Below, one piece after another: positions 15,968 to 24,776 of a stretch of DNA of 64,000 nt. The DNA is from Streptococcus sp. 68 (GTDB taxonomy: Bacteria > Bacillota > Bacilli > Lactobacillales > Streptococcaceae). The stretch lies in NCBI RefSeq assembly GCF_013277415.1, contig NZ_VMMX01000005.1, positions 201,381 to 265,380 on the forward strand. Reading direction: 5' to 3'. Numbering within the stretch: the first letter of the stretch is position 1; every line of letters begins with the position of its first letter. A program made the translations under genes and the position numbers. Under the pieces are notes generated by a model. That model did not search any database and was not told the origin of the DNA. It saw only the letters and a list, made by a program, of their open reading frames with translations.

Positions 15968-17167
15968 CTATTTATAAGCTAAGGCACGTTTAAAGGTTTT
16001 CCATATCCCTAAATCATCTGTTTGAAGGACTAGACTAGCATACATGCGTCCGATAAATCCGGTTGCTAGCACCGCAAAAATCACTGTAATAGCAAGTGAA
16101 ATCCATGCTTCTACTCCCCCTGCATAGCCATTAATGGTTCTAAATGGCATAAAGAAGGTCGAAATAAAGGGAATATAAGAACCAATCTTCAAAATGAGAT
16201 TGTCACCAGCTGCACCTAGAGCTGTCACTCCAAAAAAACCACCCATAATCAAAATCATCAAAGGCGACAGGGCTTTCCCTGCGTCCTCAGGACGAGAAAC
16301 CATAGAACCTAGGAAGGCTGCTAAAACAACGTACATAAAGAGGCTAACCAAGACAAACAATAAGGTGTTGAGCGAGAAAGCCTCTCCTATATGGTTTAAA
16401 ATACCAGATTGTGCCAAGATTGGTAGGTCTTTAAAGAGAAGAATGGCAGCAAGTCCACCCACGACGTAAATGCCAATATGGGTCAAAATCACAAGAAGCA
16501 GAGCCAGCATGCGAGCGTAGAAATAATGACTAGCTCGGATACTAGAGAAGACCACCTCCATAATTTTGGTTCCTTTCTCGCTAGCCACTTCCTGAGCAGT
16601 GACACTAGCATAGGTAATCAAAATCATATAAAGGATGAGACCAAGCCCTGCGGCCGCAAAGGTTTGAATCATTTTTTTATTTTCCTTGGCTTCATCAATC
16701 TTTTCTGTGAATTGAACTGTCTGCGCTAAGCGTTTTTCCTGCTCTTGAGACAAGGAGGCCGTTGAACGATTAAGCTGATTTTGTAGTTCATTGAGTGTAC
16801 CTGTAACCTCAAATTTAATTCCATTTTCAAGCGATGTTTCGCCATGATAAACTGCCTTTAGAACACTATCTTCTTGATCAATAGTCAGATAGCCTTTTAA
16901 TTTTTCATCTTTAATCGCTTCTTTGGCACTTGCTTCGTCTTTATAGTCAAAGTTAACACCATTTACATTCTTCAGTCCTTCTGCTACAGACGGCACTGTT
17001 GTCACTACTGCCACTTTATCATTTTTAGCCATTGAAGAGCCTTGGAGATAGCCAATTCCTCCAGAGAGACCGATAAACAAGAACGGCGAAATCACCATAA
17101 AGAAGAAACTCCACGATTTGACATGTCGAAGATAGGTTTCCTTGATTACAACCCACATATTTCTCAT
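15968..17167 (-). CDS. ABC-2 type permease, NatB-like
   Basis: 399 aa. One membrane segment near the N-terminus (about 20-42), a long extracytoplasmic domain of about 130 aa, then five segments between about 170 and 385 (MILITYASVTAQEVASEKGTK and the GGFFGVTALGAA region). This is the architecture of NatB/YhaP-type permeases for Na+ or drug export. Its start overlaps the ATPase gene stop by four bases. Substrate not known. Confidence 0.88.
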   Translation of the reverse strand: MRNMWVVIKETYLRHVKSWSFFFMVISPFLFIGLSGGIGYLQGSSMAKNDKVAVVTTVPSVAEGLKNVNGVNFDYKDEASAKEAIKDEKLKGYLTIDQEDSVLKAVYHGETSLENGIKFEVTGTLNELQNQLNRSTASLSQEQEKRLAQTVQFTEKIDEAKENKKMIQTFAAAGLGLILYMILITYASVTAQEVASEKGTKIMEVVFSSIRASHYFYARMLALLLVILTHIGIYVVGGLAAILLFKDLPILAQSGILNHIGEAFSLNTLLFVLVSLFMYVVLAAFLGSMVSRPEDAGKALSPLMILIMGGFFGVTALGAAGDNLILKIGSYIPFISTFFMPFRTINGYAGGVEAWISLAITVIFAVLATGFIGRMYASLVLQTDDLGIWKTFKRALAYK

Positions 17168-18057
17168 ACTTCCACCCCTGATTCTAGTTTAAAGATTTCA
17201 TCGATTGTTGGCGCTTGCTGGTCAAAGGTTGCGATATATTGCCCCTGAGTCAAGATTGGGAAGAGTTCCCTTCCAGCGCTCTCATCCTCCAAGATCAATT
17301 TCCAACTGCCTTGTTTGGTCAAACTCACCTGTTTGACATGAGGAAGATTTTCCAATTCTTCCTTGCTTCGTTCACTTGAAACAAAGAGACGCGTTTTCCC
17401 GTATTGATTGCGAACATCCTGGACTGGTCCATGCAAGACCACACGGCCATCTCTAATCATCAGAATATCATCACAAAGCTCCTCGACGTTGGTCATGACA
17501 TGGTCAGAAAAGATAATGGTTGCTCCGCGCTCTTTTTCCTGAAAAATGACTTGCTTGAGTAATTCTGTATTGACCGGGTCTAATCCACTGAAAGGCTCAT
17601 CCAAGATAATCAAGTCTGGTTCATGAATCAGAGTAATGATGAGCTGAATCTTCTGTTGATTTCCTTTTGACAGACTCTTAATTTTATCAGTCAGCTTCCC
17701 TTTCACTTCCAACCTCTTCATCCATTGAGGGAGTTTTTCCTTGACCTCCTTGGCATCCATGCCTTTTAGAGTCGCCAAGTAGCGAACTTGTTCAAGGACT
17801 GTCAATTTAGGCATGAGACTGCGTTCTTCAGGCAGATAGCCAATCCGAGCGTAGGTTTCCTGACGAATATCCTGACCATCCAGACTGATTTCTCCTTGAT
17901 ATTCTAAAAACTTCAAAATACTGTGGAAAATTGTTGTCTTCCCAGCACCGTTTTTCCCGACTAATCCCAAAATACGACCTGGTCGCGCTTGAAAGTCAAT
18001 ACCAAACAAAACTTGCTTGGATCCAAAACTTTTCTCTAGACTTCTTACTTCTAGCAT
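17164..18057 (-). CDS. ABC transporter ATP-binding protein, NatA-like
   Basis: 297 aa. Walker A GKNGAGKTTI near residue 35, signature LSKGNQQKI near 127, Walker B LIILDEPFSGLD near 146, and SDHVM with the switch His. The extra C-terminal domain of about 90 aa (LFVSSERSKEELENLPHVKQ...) is typical of NatA/YhaQ-type ATPases. Forms the exporter with the downstream permease. Confidence 0.93.
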   Translation of the reverse strand: MLEVRSLEKSFGSKQVLFGIDFQARPGRILGLVGKNGAGKTTIFHSILKFLEYQGEISLDGQDIRQETYARIGYLPEERSLMPKLTVLEQVRYLATLKGMDAKEVKEKLPQWMKRLEVKGKLTDKIKSLSKGNQQKIQLIITLIHEPDLIILDEPFSGLDPVNTELLKQVIFQEKERGATIIFSDHVMTNVEELCDDILMIRDGRVVLHGPVQDVRNQYGKTRLFVSSERSKEELENLPHVKQVSLTKQGSWKLILEDESAGRELFPILTQGQYIATFDQQAPTIDEIFKLESGVEV

Positions 18058-18250
18058 CTTTAACCTCCGAAATTTCTTTCACTCATTATACTCTTTTTTG
18101 ATAGCCTTTACAATGATTTCTGTCCATTTTTAGAAGACTAATGCTATGTAAAATATGGCATGGAGCGTTTTTAGTGATAAATCCATTATACAGTAGTAAA
18201 CTTAATTTATCCACTCTGCTCCTCAACTGTCTATTTTTGATCCTGAATTG

Positions 18251-18390
18251 TTATTTGAGTAGCTCCTTTTTCCTCATAAAATTTTCTTCCTCTAAAACTT
18301 CTGGAAAAAAACGGATAATTTCTTGACAACATTTTTTATAAGAAACAAGTTCATCTGTCATTTCAAGAAGGAGTAATCCTTTATCCACTA
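18251..18390 (-). pseudogene. C-terminal remnant of an unidentified gene
   Basis: A frame open from the IS30 debris down to a TAA at 18251-18253 reads [20 protein letters not shown] and continues with acidic and basic residues to MRKKELLK. It has no start of its own and stops being coding-like exactly where the IS30 fragment begins, so it is probably the tail of a gene cut by the insertion. Family not recognised. Confidence 0.4.
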
Positions 18391-18629
18391 ATGGACGGAG
18401 CGGAATTCAATCGCTTGTCTAATGTGTTTTCTAAGGAACATATCTACTATGCACATCCCTATGCCTCTTGGAAAAGGGGAACTAATGAGAATCATAGCAG
18501 GCTCATTCGTAGATGGTTACCTAAGGGAACTAAAAAACGACTCCCAAAGAAGTCGCCTTCATCGAAAAGTGGATGAACAACTATCCTAAAAAATGCTTGA
18601 ACTACAAGTCCCCCAGAGAAGACTTCTGA
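18391..18629 (+). mobile_element. Truncated IS30-family transposase
   Basis: Only the C-terminal part of the catalytic domain remains: DGAEFNRLS, then [20 protein letters not shown] and [11 protein letters not shown], the classic IS30 pattern with its Asp and Glu residues. A lost A in the A-run near 18535 shifts the frame; the other frame continues [18 protein letters not shown] to a stop at 18627-18629. Non-functional. Confidence 0.8.
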
Positions 18630-18800
18630 ATGGCTAACTTGAACTTGAAATTTAGCAATAATTCATTCACCATCTAACTATATTTAGTAATTATTTCAGA
18701 ACTGATTAATATTAAAATTAACTAACGATTCAAAGGATTCATACTAAACATAAATTATATCCATCAGATAGAGACTCTTATTATTTTTAGATTTTAGCTT

Positions 18801-18985
18801 TTCTAGCTTCAGAATACATCTAAACTTTAGAGAAGATGACTATTCGAAAGCTCGAATGCATCAAAATTATCTCAGATAAGCTATTCGAAACTCAAAATAC
18901 TTTTAAATTTATGGAATGACGATTGTTCTAAAGTTAGAATACATGTAAACTTTAGGAAAGAGACCTATTCTAAGTCTCGAAGGGC
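18801..18985. repeat. Degenerate tandem repeats of about 41 bp
   Basis: Four full units and one partial unit start at about 18801, 18841, 18882, 18923 and 18966. Units begin TTC(T/G)(A/T)A and contain GAATACATxTAAACTTTAG; units 1 and 4 are the most alike. There are no unique spacers, so this is not a CRISPR array. It lies between the IS30 debris and the DedA-like gene. Confidence 0.6.
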
Positions 18986-19079
18986 TATTTACTTTCTATT
19001 CCTTATCAAAAAAGACTCATTCCCCCTTTCTCCCCCAAAATATGGTATAGTAGAGTTATACTATCTATGAGGAGTTTAC

Positions 19080-19697
19080 ATGTCACAGGATAAACAAATG
19101 AAAGCTGTTTCTCCCCTTTTACAGCAAGTTATCAATATCTCATCGATTGTCGGTGGGGTTGGGAGTTTGATTTTCTGTATTTGGGCTTATCAGGCTGGGA
19201 TTTTACAGTCTAAGGAAACCCTCTCTGCCTTTATCCAGCAGGCAGGTATCTGGGGGCCACCCCTCTTTATCTTTTTACAGATTTTACAAACGGTCGTCCC
19301 TATCATCCCCGGGGCCTTGACCTCGGTGGCTGGGGTCTTTATCTACGGGCACATCATCGGGACTATCTACAACTATATCGGCATCGTGATTGGCTGTGCC
19401 ATTATATTTTATCTGGTGCGCCTCTATGGGGCTGCCTTTGTCCAGTCTGTCGTCAGCAAGCGTACCTACGACAAGTATATCGGCTGGTTGGATAAGGGCA
19501 ATCGTTTTGACCGTTTCTTTATCTTTATGATGATTTGGCCCATTAGTCCAGCTGACTTTCTCTGTATGCTGGCTGCCCTGACCAAGATGAGCTTCAAGCG
19601 CTATATGACCATCATCATTCTGACCAAACCCTTTACCCTCGTGGTTTATACCTACGGTCTGACCTATATTATCGACTTCTTCTGGCAAATGCTTTGA
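19080..19697 (+). CDS. TVP38/TMEM64 (DedA-like, SNARE-associated Golgi) family membrane protein
   Basis: 205 aa with about five hydrophobic helices. The central motif region (PIIPGALTSVAGVFIYGHIIG and the later GNRFDRFFIFMMIWPISPADF) matches the VTT-domain family, proposed to act in lipid scrambling or transport. The ATG follows GAGGAGTTTAC, with a TATAGT-like -10 near 19048. Exact role unknown. Confidence 0.9.
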   Translation: MSQDKQMKAVSPLLQQVINISSIVGGVGSLIFCIWAYQAGILQSKETLSAFIQQAGIWGPPLFIFLQILQTVVPIIPGALTSVAGVFIYGHIIGTIYNYIGIVIGCAIIFYLVRLYGAAFVQSVVSKRTYDKYIGWLDKGNRFDRFFIFMMIWPISPADFLCMLAALTKMSFKRYMTIIILTKPFTLVVYTYGLTYIIDFFWQML

Positions 19698-19704
19698 CAC
19701 ATAA

Positions 19705-19735
19705 AAAATCCGTTTGGTTTCCCAAGCGGATTTTT
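19705..19735 (+). terminator. Terminator after the DedA-like gene
   Basis: AAATCCGTTTGG and CCAAGCGGATTT pair with a G-U. The same 28-base block recurs at 19982-20011. Confidence 0.8.
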
Positions 19736-19824
19736 AGAGAGTAGATTGATTATAGCTTGATGCTAAATATACTTTGGTATGGAAATCATACCTATTTTTC
19801 GATAGTGAAGTGAGGACTTACCTA

Positions 19825-19958
19825 GCCTTTCCACCGTGATAGAAACACCTGAAATCTAATGGTTTCAGGTGTTCGGAAACTTTGAGACATTAGGCTCAAA
19901 GTTTAGGTATGGAATTTCGAAGAAAGTCGCTACCGTCCGTAATCACTTAAGGAAAGGC
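19825..19958 (+). ncRNA. Cloverleaf-like structured repeat, copy A
   Basis: A closing stem GCCTTTCC (19825-19832) / GGAAAGGC (19951-19958) plus GTGAT (19836-19840) / ATCAC (19942-19946) encloses three hairpins: AACACCTGAAA/TTTCAGGTGTT (19844-19873), AAACTTTGAG/CTCAAAGTTT (19877-19904, loop ACATTAGG) and GAATTTC/GAAAGTC (19912-19928, one mismatch). A second copy at 43911-44039 has the same order of stems with different but still paired sequences. Either a small RNA or an RNA-folding interspersed repeat; no known family is assigned. Confidence 0.5.
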
Positions 19959-19981
19959 TCAAAAATATTGTTTTCAACCAC

Positions 19982-20011
19982 AAAATCCGTTTGGTTTCCC
20001 AAGCGGATTTT
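19982..20011 (-). terminator. Terminator after scrK
   Basis: Near-identical to 19705-19735; lies directly before the scrK stop codon side, so it serves the leftward scrK transcript. Confidence 0.75.
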
Positions 20012-20016
20012 ATGCT

Positions 20017-20904
20017 TTATTTTGAAACTTCTTTTGCAAGGACGAAGTTCCCAAGTGTGGCAGAACCATTTCCTGCTACTGCTGGCGTCACGATGTAATC
20101 ACGCACATCAGGTACTGGTAGGTAACCATTGAGAAGAGATGTAAATTTCTCACGGACACGGTCCAGCATGTGTTGTTGAGCCATGACCCCTCCACCAAAG
20201 ACAATCACGTCTGGGCGGAAAGTCACTGTCGCATTGACCGCAGCTTGAGCGATATAGTAGGCTTGAACATCCCAAACAGGGTTGTTGAGTTCAATATTTT
20301 CCCCACGAACACCTGTACGAGCTTCCAAACTTGGACCAGCTGCATAGCCTTCCAGACATCCCTTATGGAAAGAACAAACACCCTTAAACTCTTTTTCAAT
20401 ATCCATTGGGTGTCTAGCAACATAATAATGACCCATTTCAGGGTGACCCACACCACCGATAAACTCGCCACGTTGGATGACACCTGCACCGATACCTGTA
20501 CCGATTGTGTAGTAAACCAAGTTTTCGATACGACCACCAGCATTGTTACGGGCAACCACTTCACCATAGGCAGAGCTGTTTACGTCTGTAGTGAAGTACA
20601 TTGGCACGTTGAGGGCACGACGAAGGGCACCAAGCAAGTCCACATTTGCCCAGTTTGGTTTTGGAGTCGTCGTGATAAAGCCATAAGTTTTTGAGTTTTT
20701 ATCAATATCAATCGGACCAAATGAACCAACTGCAAGACCAGCAAGATTATCGAATTTCGAGAAGAACTCAATGGTTTTATCGATTGTTTCGATTGGAGTT
20801 GTTGTTGGAAATTGTGTTTTTTCTACAACGTTAAAGTTTTCATCACCGACAGCACAGACAAACTTTGTACCGCCCGCTTCCAAGCTTCCATATAATTTTG
20901 TCAT
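20017..20904 (-). CDS. scrK: Fructokinase ScrK (ROK family)
   Basis: 295 aa. ROK kinase: phosphate-binding EAGGTKFVCAVG at residue 8, the sugar-binding GGVGHPEMGHYYVARHP segment, and the zinc-binding cluster around CSFHKGCLEGYAAGPS. It phosphorylates the fructose released by ScrB to fructose-6-phosphate. It has its own extended -10 promoter just upstream and is transcribed leftward like scrA. Confidence 0.95.
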   Translation of the reverse strand: MTKLYGSLEAGGTKFVCAVGDENFNVVEKTQFPTTTPIETIDKTIEFFSKFDNLAGLAVGSFGPIDIDKNSKTYGFITTTPKPNWANVDLLGALRRALNVPMYFTTDVNSSAYGEVVARNNAGGRIENLVYYTIGTGIGAGVIQRGEFIGGVGHPEMGHYYVARHPMDIEKEFKGVCSFHKGCLEGYAAGPSLEARTGVRGENIELNNPVWDVQAYYIAQAAVNATVTFRPDVIVFGGGVMAQQHMLDRVREKFTSLLNGYLPVPDVRDYIVTPAVAGNGSATLGNFVLAKEVSK

Positions 20905-20931
20905 GATAAACCTCTTGTTTTTATTTTCTTT

Positions 20932-20942
20932 ATTATAGCATA
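20932..20942 (-). promoter_or_regulatory. Extended -10 promoter of scrK
   Basis: Reading leftward TATGCTATAAT gives a TGn extended -10 (TATAAT at 20937-20932), about 28 bases before the scrK ATG; no good -35 is seen. Confidence 0.6.
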
Positions 20943-21003
20943 TTTCGAAAGTCTAAATTTCTCTATTTTTTAGATTTTCCTCTGTAAATCTTACCATTCA
21001 AGC

Positions 21004-21035
21004 AAAAACGAACAAACATGTCATTTGTTCGTTTT
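21004..21035 (-). terminator. Terminator after scrA
   Basis: AAAAACGAACAAA and TTTGTTCGTTTT form a 12-bp stem around CATGTCA between scrA and scrK. Confidence 0.85.
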
Positions 21036-21053
21036 CACATTAGATAGGATTGA

Positions 21054-22940
21054 TTAGATTTTCACTTCGATCACAGCATCCCCCTTCGCAACTGAACCTG
21101 TTGCGACTGGAGCTACTGAAGCGTAGTCAGCTGTGTTTGTAACGATAACCATTGTTGTATCATCAAGTCCAGCTGCAGCGATTTTGTTTGAGTCAAATGT
21201 TCCAAGAACATCGCCTGCTTTCACCTTGTCACCTTGAGCAACTTTTGCTTCAAAACCGTCACCGTTCATAGATACAGTGTCAATACCAACGTGAATCAAA
21301 ACTTCAGCACCATCAGTTGTTTTCAAACCAAAAGCGTGTCCTGTTGGAAAGGCAATTGAAACTTCAGCATCAGCTGGTGCATATACTACACCTTGACTTG
21401 GCTTCACAGCGATACCTTGCCCCATAGCTCCACTTGAGAAGACTGGGTCATTGACATCAGCAAGAGCGACAACATCACCAACGATAGGAGTTACAAGTGT
21501 TTCATTTTGAAGGGCTGCTGGAATGTTGCCAGTTGTTTCTTCTTGAACCAAACGTTCTGTCGTCGCTTCAGTAGCAACTTCTTCTTCGTCCTCGTAACCA
21601 AACATGTAAGTGAGGGCAAATCCAAGTGCAAATGATACAGCTACCATAAGAAGGTATTGTACAAGTTGTCCGTTACCAACATAAAGCATTGTACCAGGGA
21701 TGATGGTGATACCATTACCAGTACCTGCAAGTCCAAGGATAGAAGCCAATCCACCACCGATTGCACCAGCAATCAATGAAAGGAAGAATGGTTTACGGAA
21801 GCGCAAGTTCACCCCGAAGATAGCAGGCTCTGTAATACCTAGGAAGGCAGAAAGAGCAGCTGGGAAAGCAAGTGTTTTTAGTTTTGAATTTTTAGTTTTG
21901 ACACCAACCGCAACAGTCGCAGCACCTTGAGCTGTCATAGCAGCTGTGATGATTGCGTTGAATGGGTTAGCATGGTCAGCAGCAAGCAATTGAACTTCAA
22001 GCAAGTTGAAGATGTGGTGCACACCTGACACGACGATCAATTGGTGAACCCCACCAATCAAGAAACCACCAAGACCAAATGGCAAGCTAAGGATCGCTTT
22101 TGTAGCGATAAGGATGTAGCTTTCAACGACGTGGAAGACTGGTCCGATGACAAAGAGTCCAAGGATAGACATGACCAAAAGTGTCACGAATGGTGTTACC
22201 AAAAGGTCAATGACATCTGGAACAACCTTGCGGACAGCTTTTTCAAATTTAGCTCCGACAACCCCGATGATGAAGGCTGGAAGAACGGAACCTTGCAAAC
22301 CAACAACAGGGATGAAACCAAAGAAGTTCATAGCCGATACTTCACCACCTGAAGCAACTGCCCAAGCGTTTGGAAGTGAGCCAGAAACAAGCATCATACC
22401 AAGAACGATACCAACGGCAGGATTTCCACCAAATACACGGAAGGTTGACCACACAACCAAACCTGGCAAGATGATGAAGGCTGTATCTGTCAAGATTTGT
22501 GTGTAAGTTGCAAAGTCGCCTGGAAGTGGCATTTCAAGAGCGTTGAAAAGACCACGCACACCCATGAAGAGACCTGTCGCTACGATAACTGGGATGATTG
22601 GTACGAAAACGTCACCGAAAGTACGGATAGCACGTTGGAACCAGTTCCCTTGTTTGGCAGCTTCTGCTTTCATATCATCTTTAGATGATGTTGGCAAACC
22701 AAGTGCAACAACTTCATCGTACATTTTGTTAACTGTACCTGTACCAAAGATGATTTGGTATTGACCTGAGTTAAAGAAAGCACCTTGAACTTTTTCCAAG
22801 TTCTCAATCACTTCTTTATTGATTTTTCCTTCATCTTTGACCATGACACGTAGACGAGTCGCACAGTGGGCAACACTGTTGACATTTTCACGTCCGCCCA
22901 AGGCATCGATGACTTTTTTTGCAATTTCCTGATTGTTCAT
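21054..22940 (-). CDS. scrA: Sucrose-specific PTS permease ScrA (EIIBCA)
   Basis: 628 aa from ATG 22940, which follows AAGGAGATTTTTGCAA. It imports sucrose as sucrose-6-phosphate. EIIB at about 1-85 with the phosphorylated Cys in VAHCATRLRV; EIIC at about 105-450 with eight or so membrane helices and a GGVHQLIVVSGVHH segment; EIIA at about 480-628 with the active His in VLIHVGIDTV. All three domains are fused in the B-C-A order of streptococcal ScrA. Divergent from scrB across the operator region. Confidence 0.96.
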   Translation of the reverse strand: MNNQEIAKKVIDALGGRENVNSVAHCATRLRVMVKDEGKINKEVIENLEKVQGAFFNSGQYQIIFGTGTVNKMYDEVVALGLPTSSKDDMKAEAAKQGNWFQRAIRTFGDVFVPIIPVIVATGLFMGVRGLFNALEMPLPGDFATYTQILTDTAFIILPGLVVWSTFRVFGGNPAVGIVLGMMLVSGSLPNAWAVASGGEVSAMNFFGFIPVVGLQGSVLPAFIIGVVGAKFEKAVRKVVPDVIDLLVTPFVTLLVMSILGLFVIGPVFHVVESYILIATKAILSLPFGLGGFLIGGVHQLIVVSGVHHIFNLLEVQLLAADHANPFNAIITAAMTAQGAATVAVGVKTKNSKLKTLAFPAALSAFLGITEPAIFGVNLRFRKPFFLSLIAGAIGGGLASILGLAGTGNGITIIPGTMLYVGNGQLVQYLLMVAVSFALGFALTYMFGYEDEEEVATEATTERLVQEETTGNIPAALQNETLVTPIVGDVVALADVNDPVFSSGAMGQGIAVKPSQGVVYAPADAEVSIAFPTGHAFGLKTTDGAEVLIHVGIDTVSMNGDGFEAKVAQGDKVKAGDVLGTFDSNKIAAAGLDDTTMVIVTNTADYASVAPVATGSVAKGDAVIEVKI

Positions 22941-22977
22941 TTGCAAAAATCTCCTTATATAAAATTTTGTTCTTGTT

Positions 22978-22991
22978 TGAAAGCGATTTTA
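22978..22991. promoter_or_regulatory. cre/ScrR-type operator 1
   Basis: TGAAAGCGATTTTA, one mismatch from the cre consensus TGWNANCGNTNWCA, between the scrA start and its promoter. Confidence 0.5.
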
Positions 22992-23009
22992 TCCGCCCTT
23001 ACGACTATT

Positions 23010-23047
23010 ATTTTATCATGTTTTAGCAATATGTCAAGCGTTTTGCA
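23010..23047 (-). promoter_or_regulatory. scrA promoter with overlapping operator 2
   Basis: Leftward TTGACA (23037-23032), 16 bases, TAAAAT (23015-23010). The palindrome-like TGTCAAGCGTTTTGCA (23032-23047) covers the -35, so a bound LacI-type protein would block it. Confidence 0.65.
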
Positions 23048-23215
23048 GAAAAAATATTCTATCCACTTAGTGGACACGCTTTAGATTGATTGTTTTTGAC
23101 TGTTTTATCAGGTATTACTTGAAAAAATAAGTTTGAAATCTGAGTTCAAAAGGGTTTTGTTTCACTTTATTTCAATTCTCTGTAGATAGTTGATTGATTT
23201 TCTGCTTCTATTTTA

Positions 23216-23231
23216 TGATAAGCGTTTGACA
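23216..23231. promoter_or_regulatory. LacI-type operator 3 in the scrA-scrB gap
   Basis: TGATAAGCGTTTGACA, an imperfect palindrome with the same AAGCG centre, upstream of the scrB promoter. Confidence 0.5.
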
Positions 23232-23258
23232 GTTTTTTCTCTTTTTTAACATAAAAGG

Positions 23259-23288
23259 CTTGCATTTTTTATCGAAAACGGTTACTAT
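23259..23288 (+). promoter_or_regulatory. scrB promoter with overlapping operator 4
   Basis: TTGCAT (near 23260), 17 bases, TACTAT (near 23283). The operator-like ATCGAAAACGGTTACT (23271-23286) overlaps the spacer and -10, consistent with repression by ScrR. Confidence 0.6.
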
Positions 23289-23321
23289 TAAAAGTGATAA
23301 GATTTTTGGAGGAATGAATGA

Positions 23322-24776
23322 ATGGAATGGACAACTAAGCGTCGTTACAGACTTTATCAAGATTGGACGCAAGAAGAAATTCAACATATAAAGGAAAATA
23401 TGGCACAATCTCCATGGCATACTCATTACCATGTTGAGCCAAAAACAGGACTTCTCAACGACCCAAATGGCTTTTCTTACTTTGATGGCAAGTGGATCCT
23501 ATTTTATCAAAACTTTCCTTTTGGTGCAGCCCACGGTTTAAAATCTTGGGCACAGCTAGAAAGTGATGATTTGGTTCACTTCACGGAAACTGGAGTCAAA
23601 GTTTTGCCTGATACTCCATTAGATAGCCACGGTGCCTACTCTGGTTCTGCCATGCAGTTTGGCGATAACTTGTTCCTATTTTATACAGGAAATGTTCGGG
23701 ATGAAAACTGGATTCGTCACCCATACCAGATCGGGGCTTTGATGGACAAGGATGGCAAGATTACCAAGATTGACAAGATCTTGATTGACCAGCCAGCAGA
23801 CTCTACTGACCACTTCCGTGATCCGCAAATTTTTAACTTCAAGGGCCAATACTATGCTATCGTCGGTGGACAGGACTTGGAGAAAAAAGGCTTCGTCCGT
23901 CTCTACAAGGCTGTCGATAATGACTATACAAACTGGCAAGCCGTTGGCAACCTTGACTTTGCTAACGACCGTACTGCCTACATGATGGAATGTCCAAATC
24001 TGGTCTTTGTAGGGGAACAACCTGTCCTTCTCTACTGCCCACAAGGATTGGATAAGAACGTTCTAGACTACGATAATATCTTTCCAAATATGTATAAGAT
24101 TGGGGCTTCCTTTGACCCTGAAAATGCCAAAATGGTAGATGTGTCTCAACTTCAAAACATGGACTATGGTTTCGAAGCCTATGCAACTCAAGCCTTCAAC
24201 GCTCCTGATGGACGTGCTCTAGCTGTTAGCTGGCTTGGATTGCCTGATGTTTCTTATCCATCTGACCGTTTTGATCACCAAGGAACCTTCTCTTTGGTCA
24301 AGGAACTCACTATCAAAGACGGCAAACTCTACCAATACCCAGTCGCAGCTATCAAGGACCTTCGTGCTTCTGAAGAACCTTTCTCAAACCGTGCCCAAAC
24401 CAAAAACACTTATGAACTCGAACTCAACTTGGAAGCTAATAGCCAGAGCGAGATTGTCTTACTTGCTGATAAAGAAGGCAAGGGACTCTCCATCAACTTT
24501 GACCTTGCAAATGGTCAAGTGACAGTAGATCGTAGCCAGGCTGGTGAACAGTACGCCCAAGAATTTGGAACTACTCGTTCTTGCCCTATCGATAACCAGG
24601 CTGCTACTGCTACGATTTTCATCGATAACTCTGTCTTTGAAATTTTCATCAATAAAGGAGAAAAAGTATTTTCTGGTCGTGTCTTCCCACATGCGGACCA
24701 AAATGGGATCCTCATCAAATCTGGAAACCCAACTGGAACTTACTATGAATTAGATTATGGTCGCAAAACTAACTGA
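23322..24776 (+). CDS. scrB: Sucrose-6-phosphate hydrolase ScrB (GH32)
   Basis: 484 aa. Cleaves sucrose-6-phosphate to glucose-6-phosphate and fructose. GH32 motifs in order: HVEPKTGLLNDPNGF with the nucleophile Asp near residue 46, HFRDPQIF, and the acid/base Glu in MMECPNLVF near 225; a beta-sandwich C-terminal domain follows. The start at 23322 is the only ATG of three clustered ones in the right frame, after GGAGGAATGA. Overlaps scrR by 20 bases. Confidence 0.96.
   Translation: MEWTTKRRYRLYQDWTQEEIQHIKENMAQSPWHTHYHVEPKTGLLNDPNGFSYFDGKWILFYQNFPFGAAHGLKSWAQLESDDLVHFTETGVKVLPDTPLDSHGAYSGSAMQFGDNLFLFYTGNVRDENWIRHPYQIGALMDKDGKITKIDKILIDQPADSTDHFRDPQIFNFKGQYYAIVGGQDLEKKGFVRLYKAVDNDYTNWQAVGNLDFANDRTAYMMECPNLVFVGEQPVLLYCPQGLDKNVLDYDNIFPNMYKIGASFDPENAKMVDVSQLQNMDYGFEAYATQAFNAPDGRALAVSWLGLPDVSYPSDRFDHQGTFSLVKELTIKDGKLYQYPVAAIKDLRASEEPFSNRAQTKNTYELELNLEANSQSEIVLLADKEGKGLSINFDLANGQVTVDRSQAGEQYAQEFGTTRSCPIDNQAATATIFIDNSVFEIFINKGEKVFSGRVFPHADQNGILIKSGNPTGTYYELDYGRKTN

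Noticed and set aside
18801..18985. CRISPR array
   Set aside because: The units are directly adjacent and diverged, with no unique spacers and no cas genes nearby.
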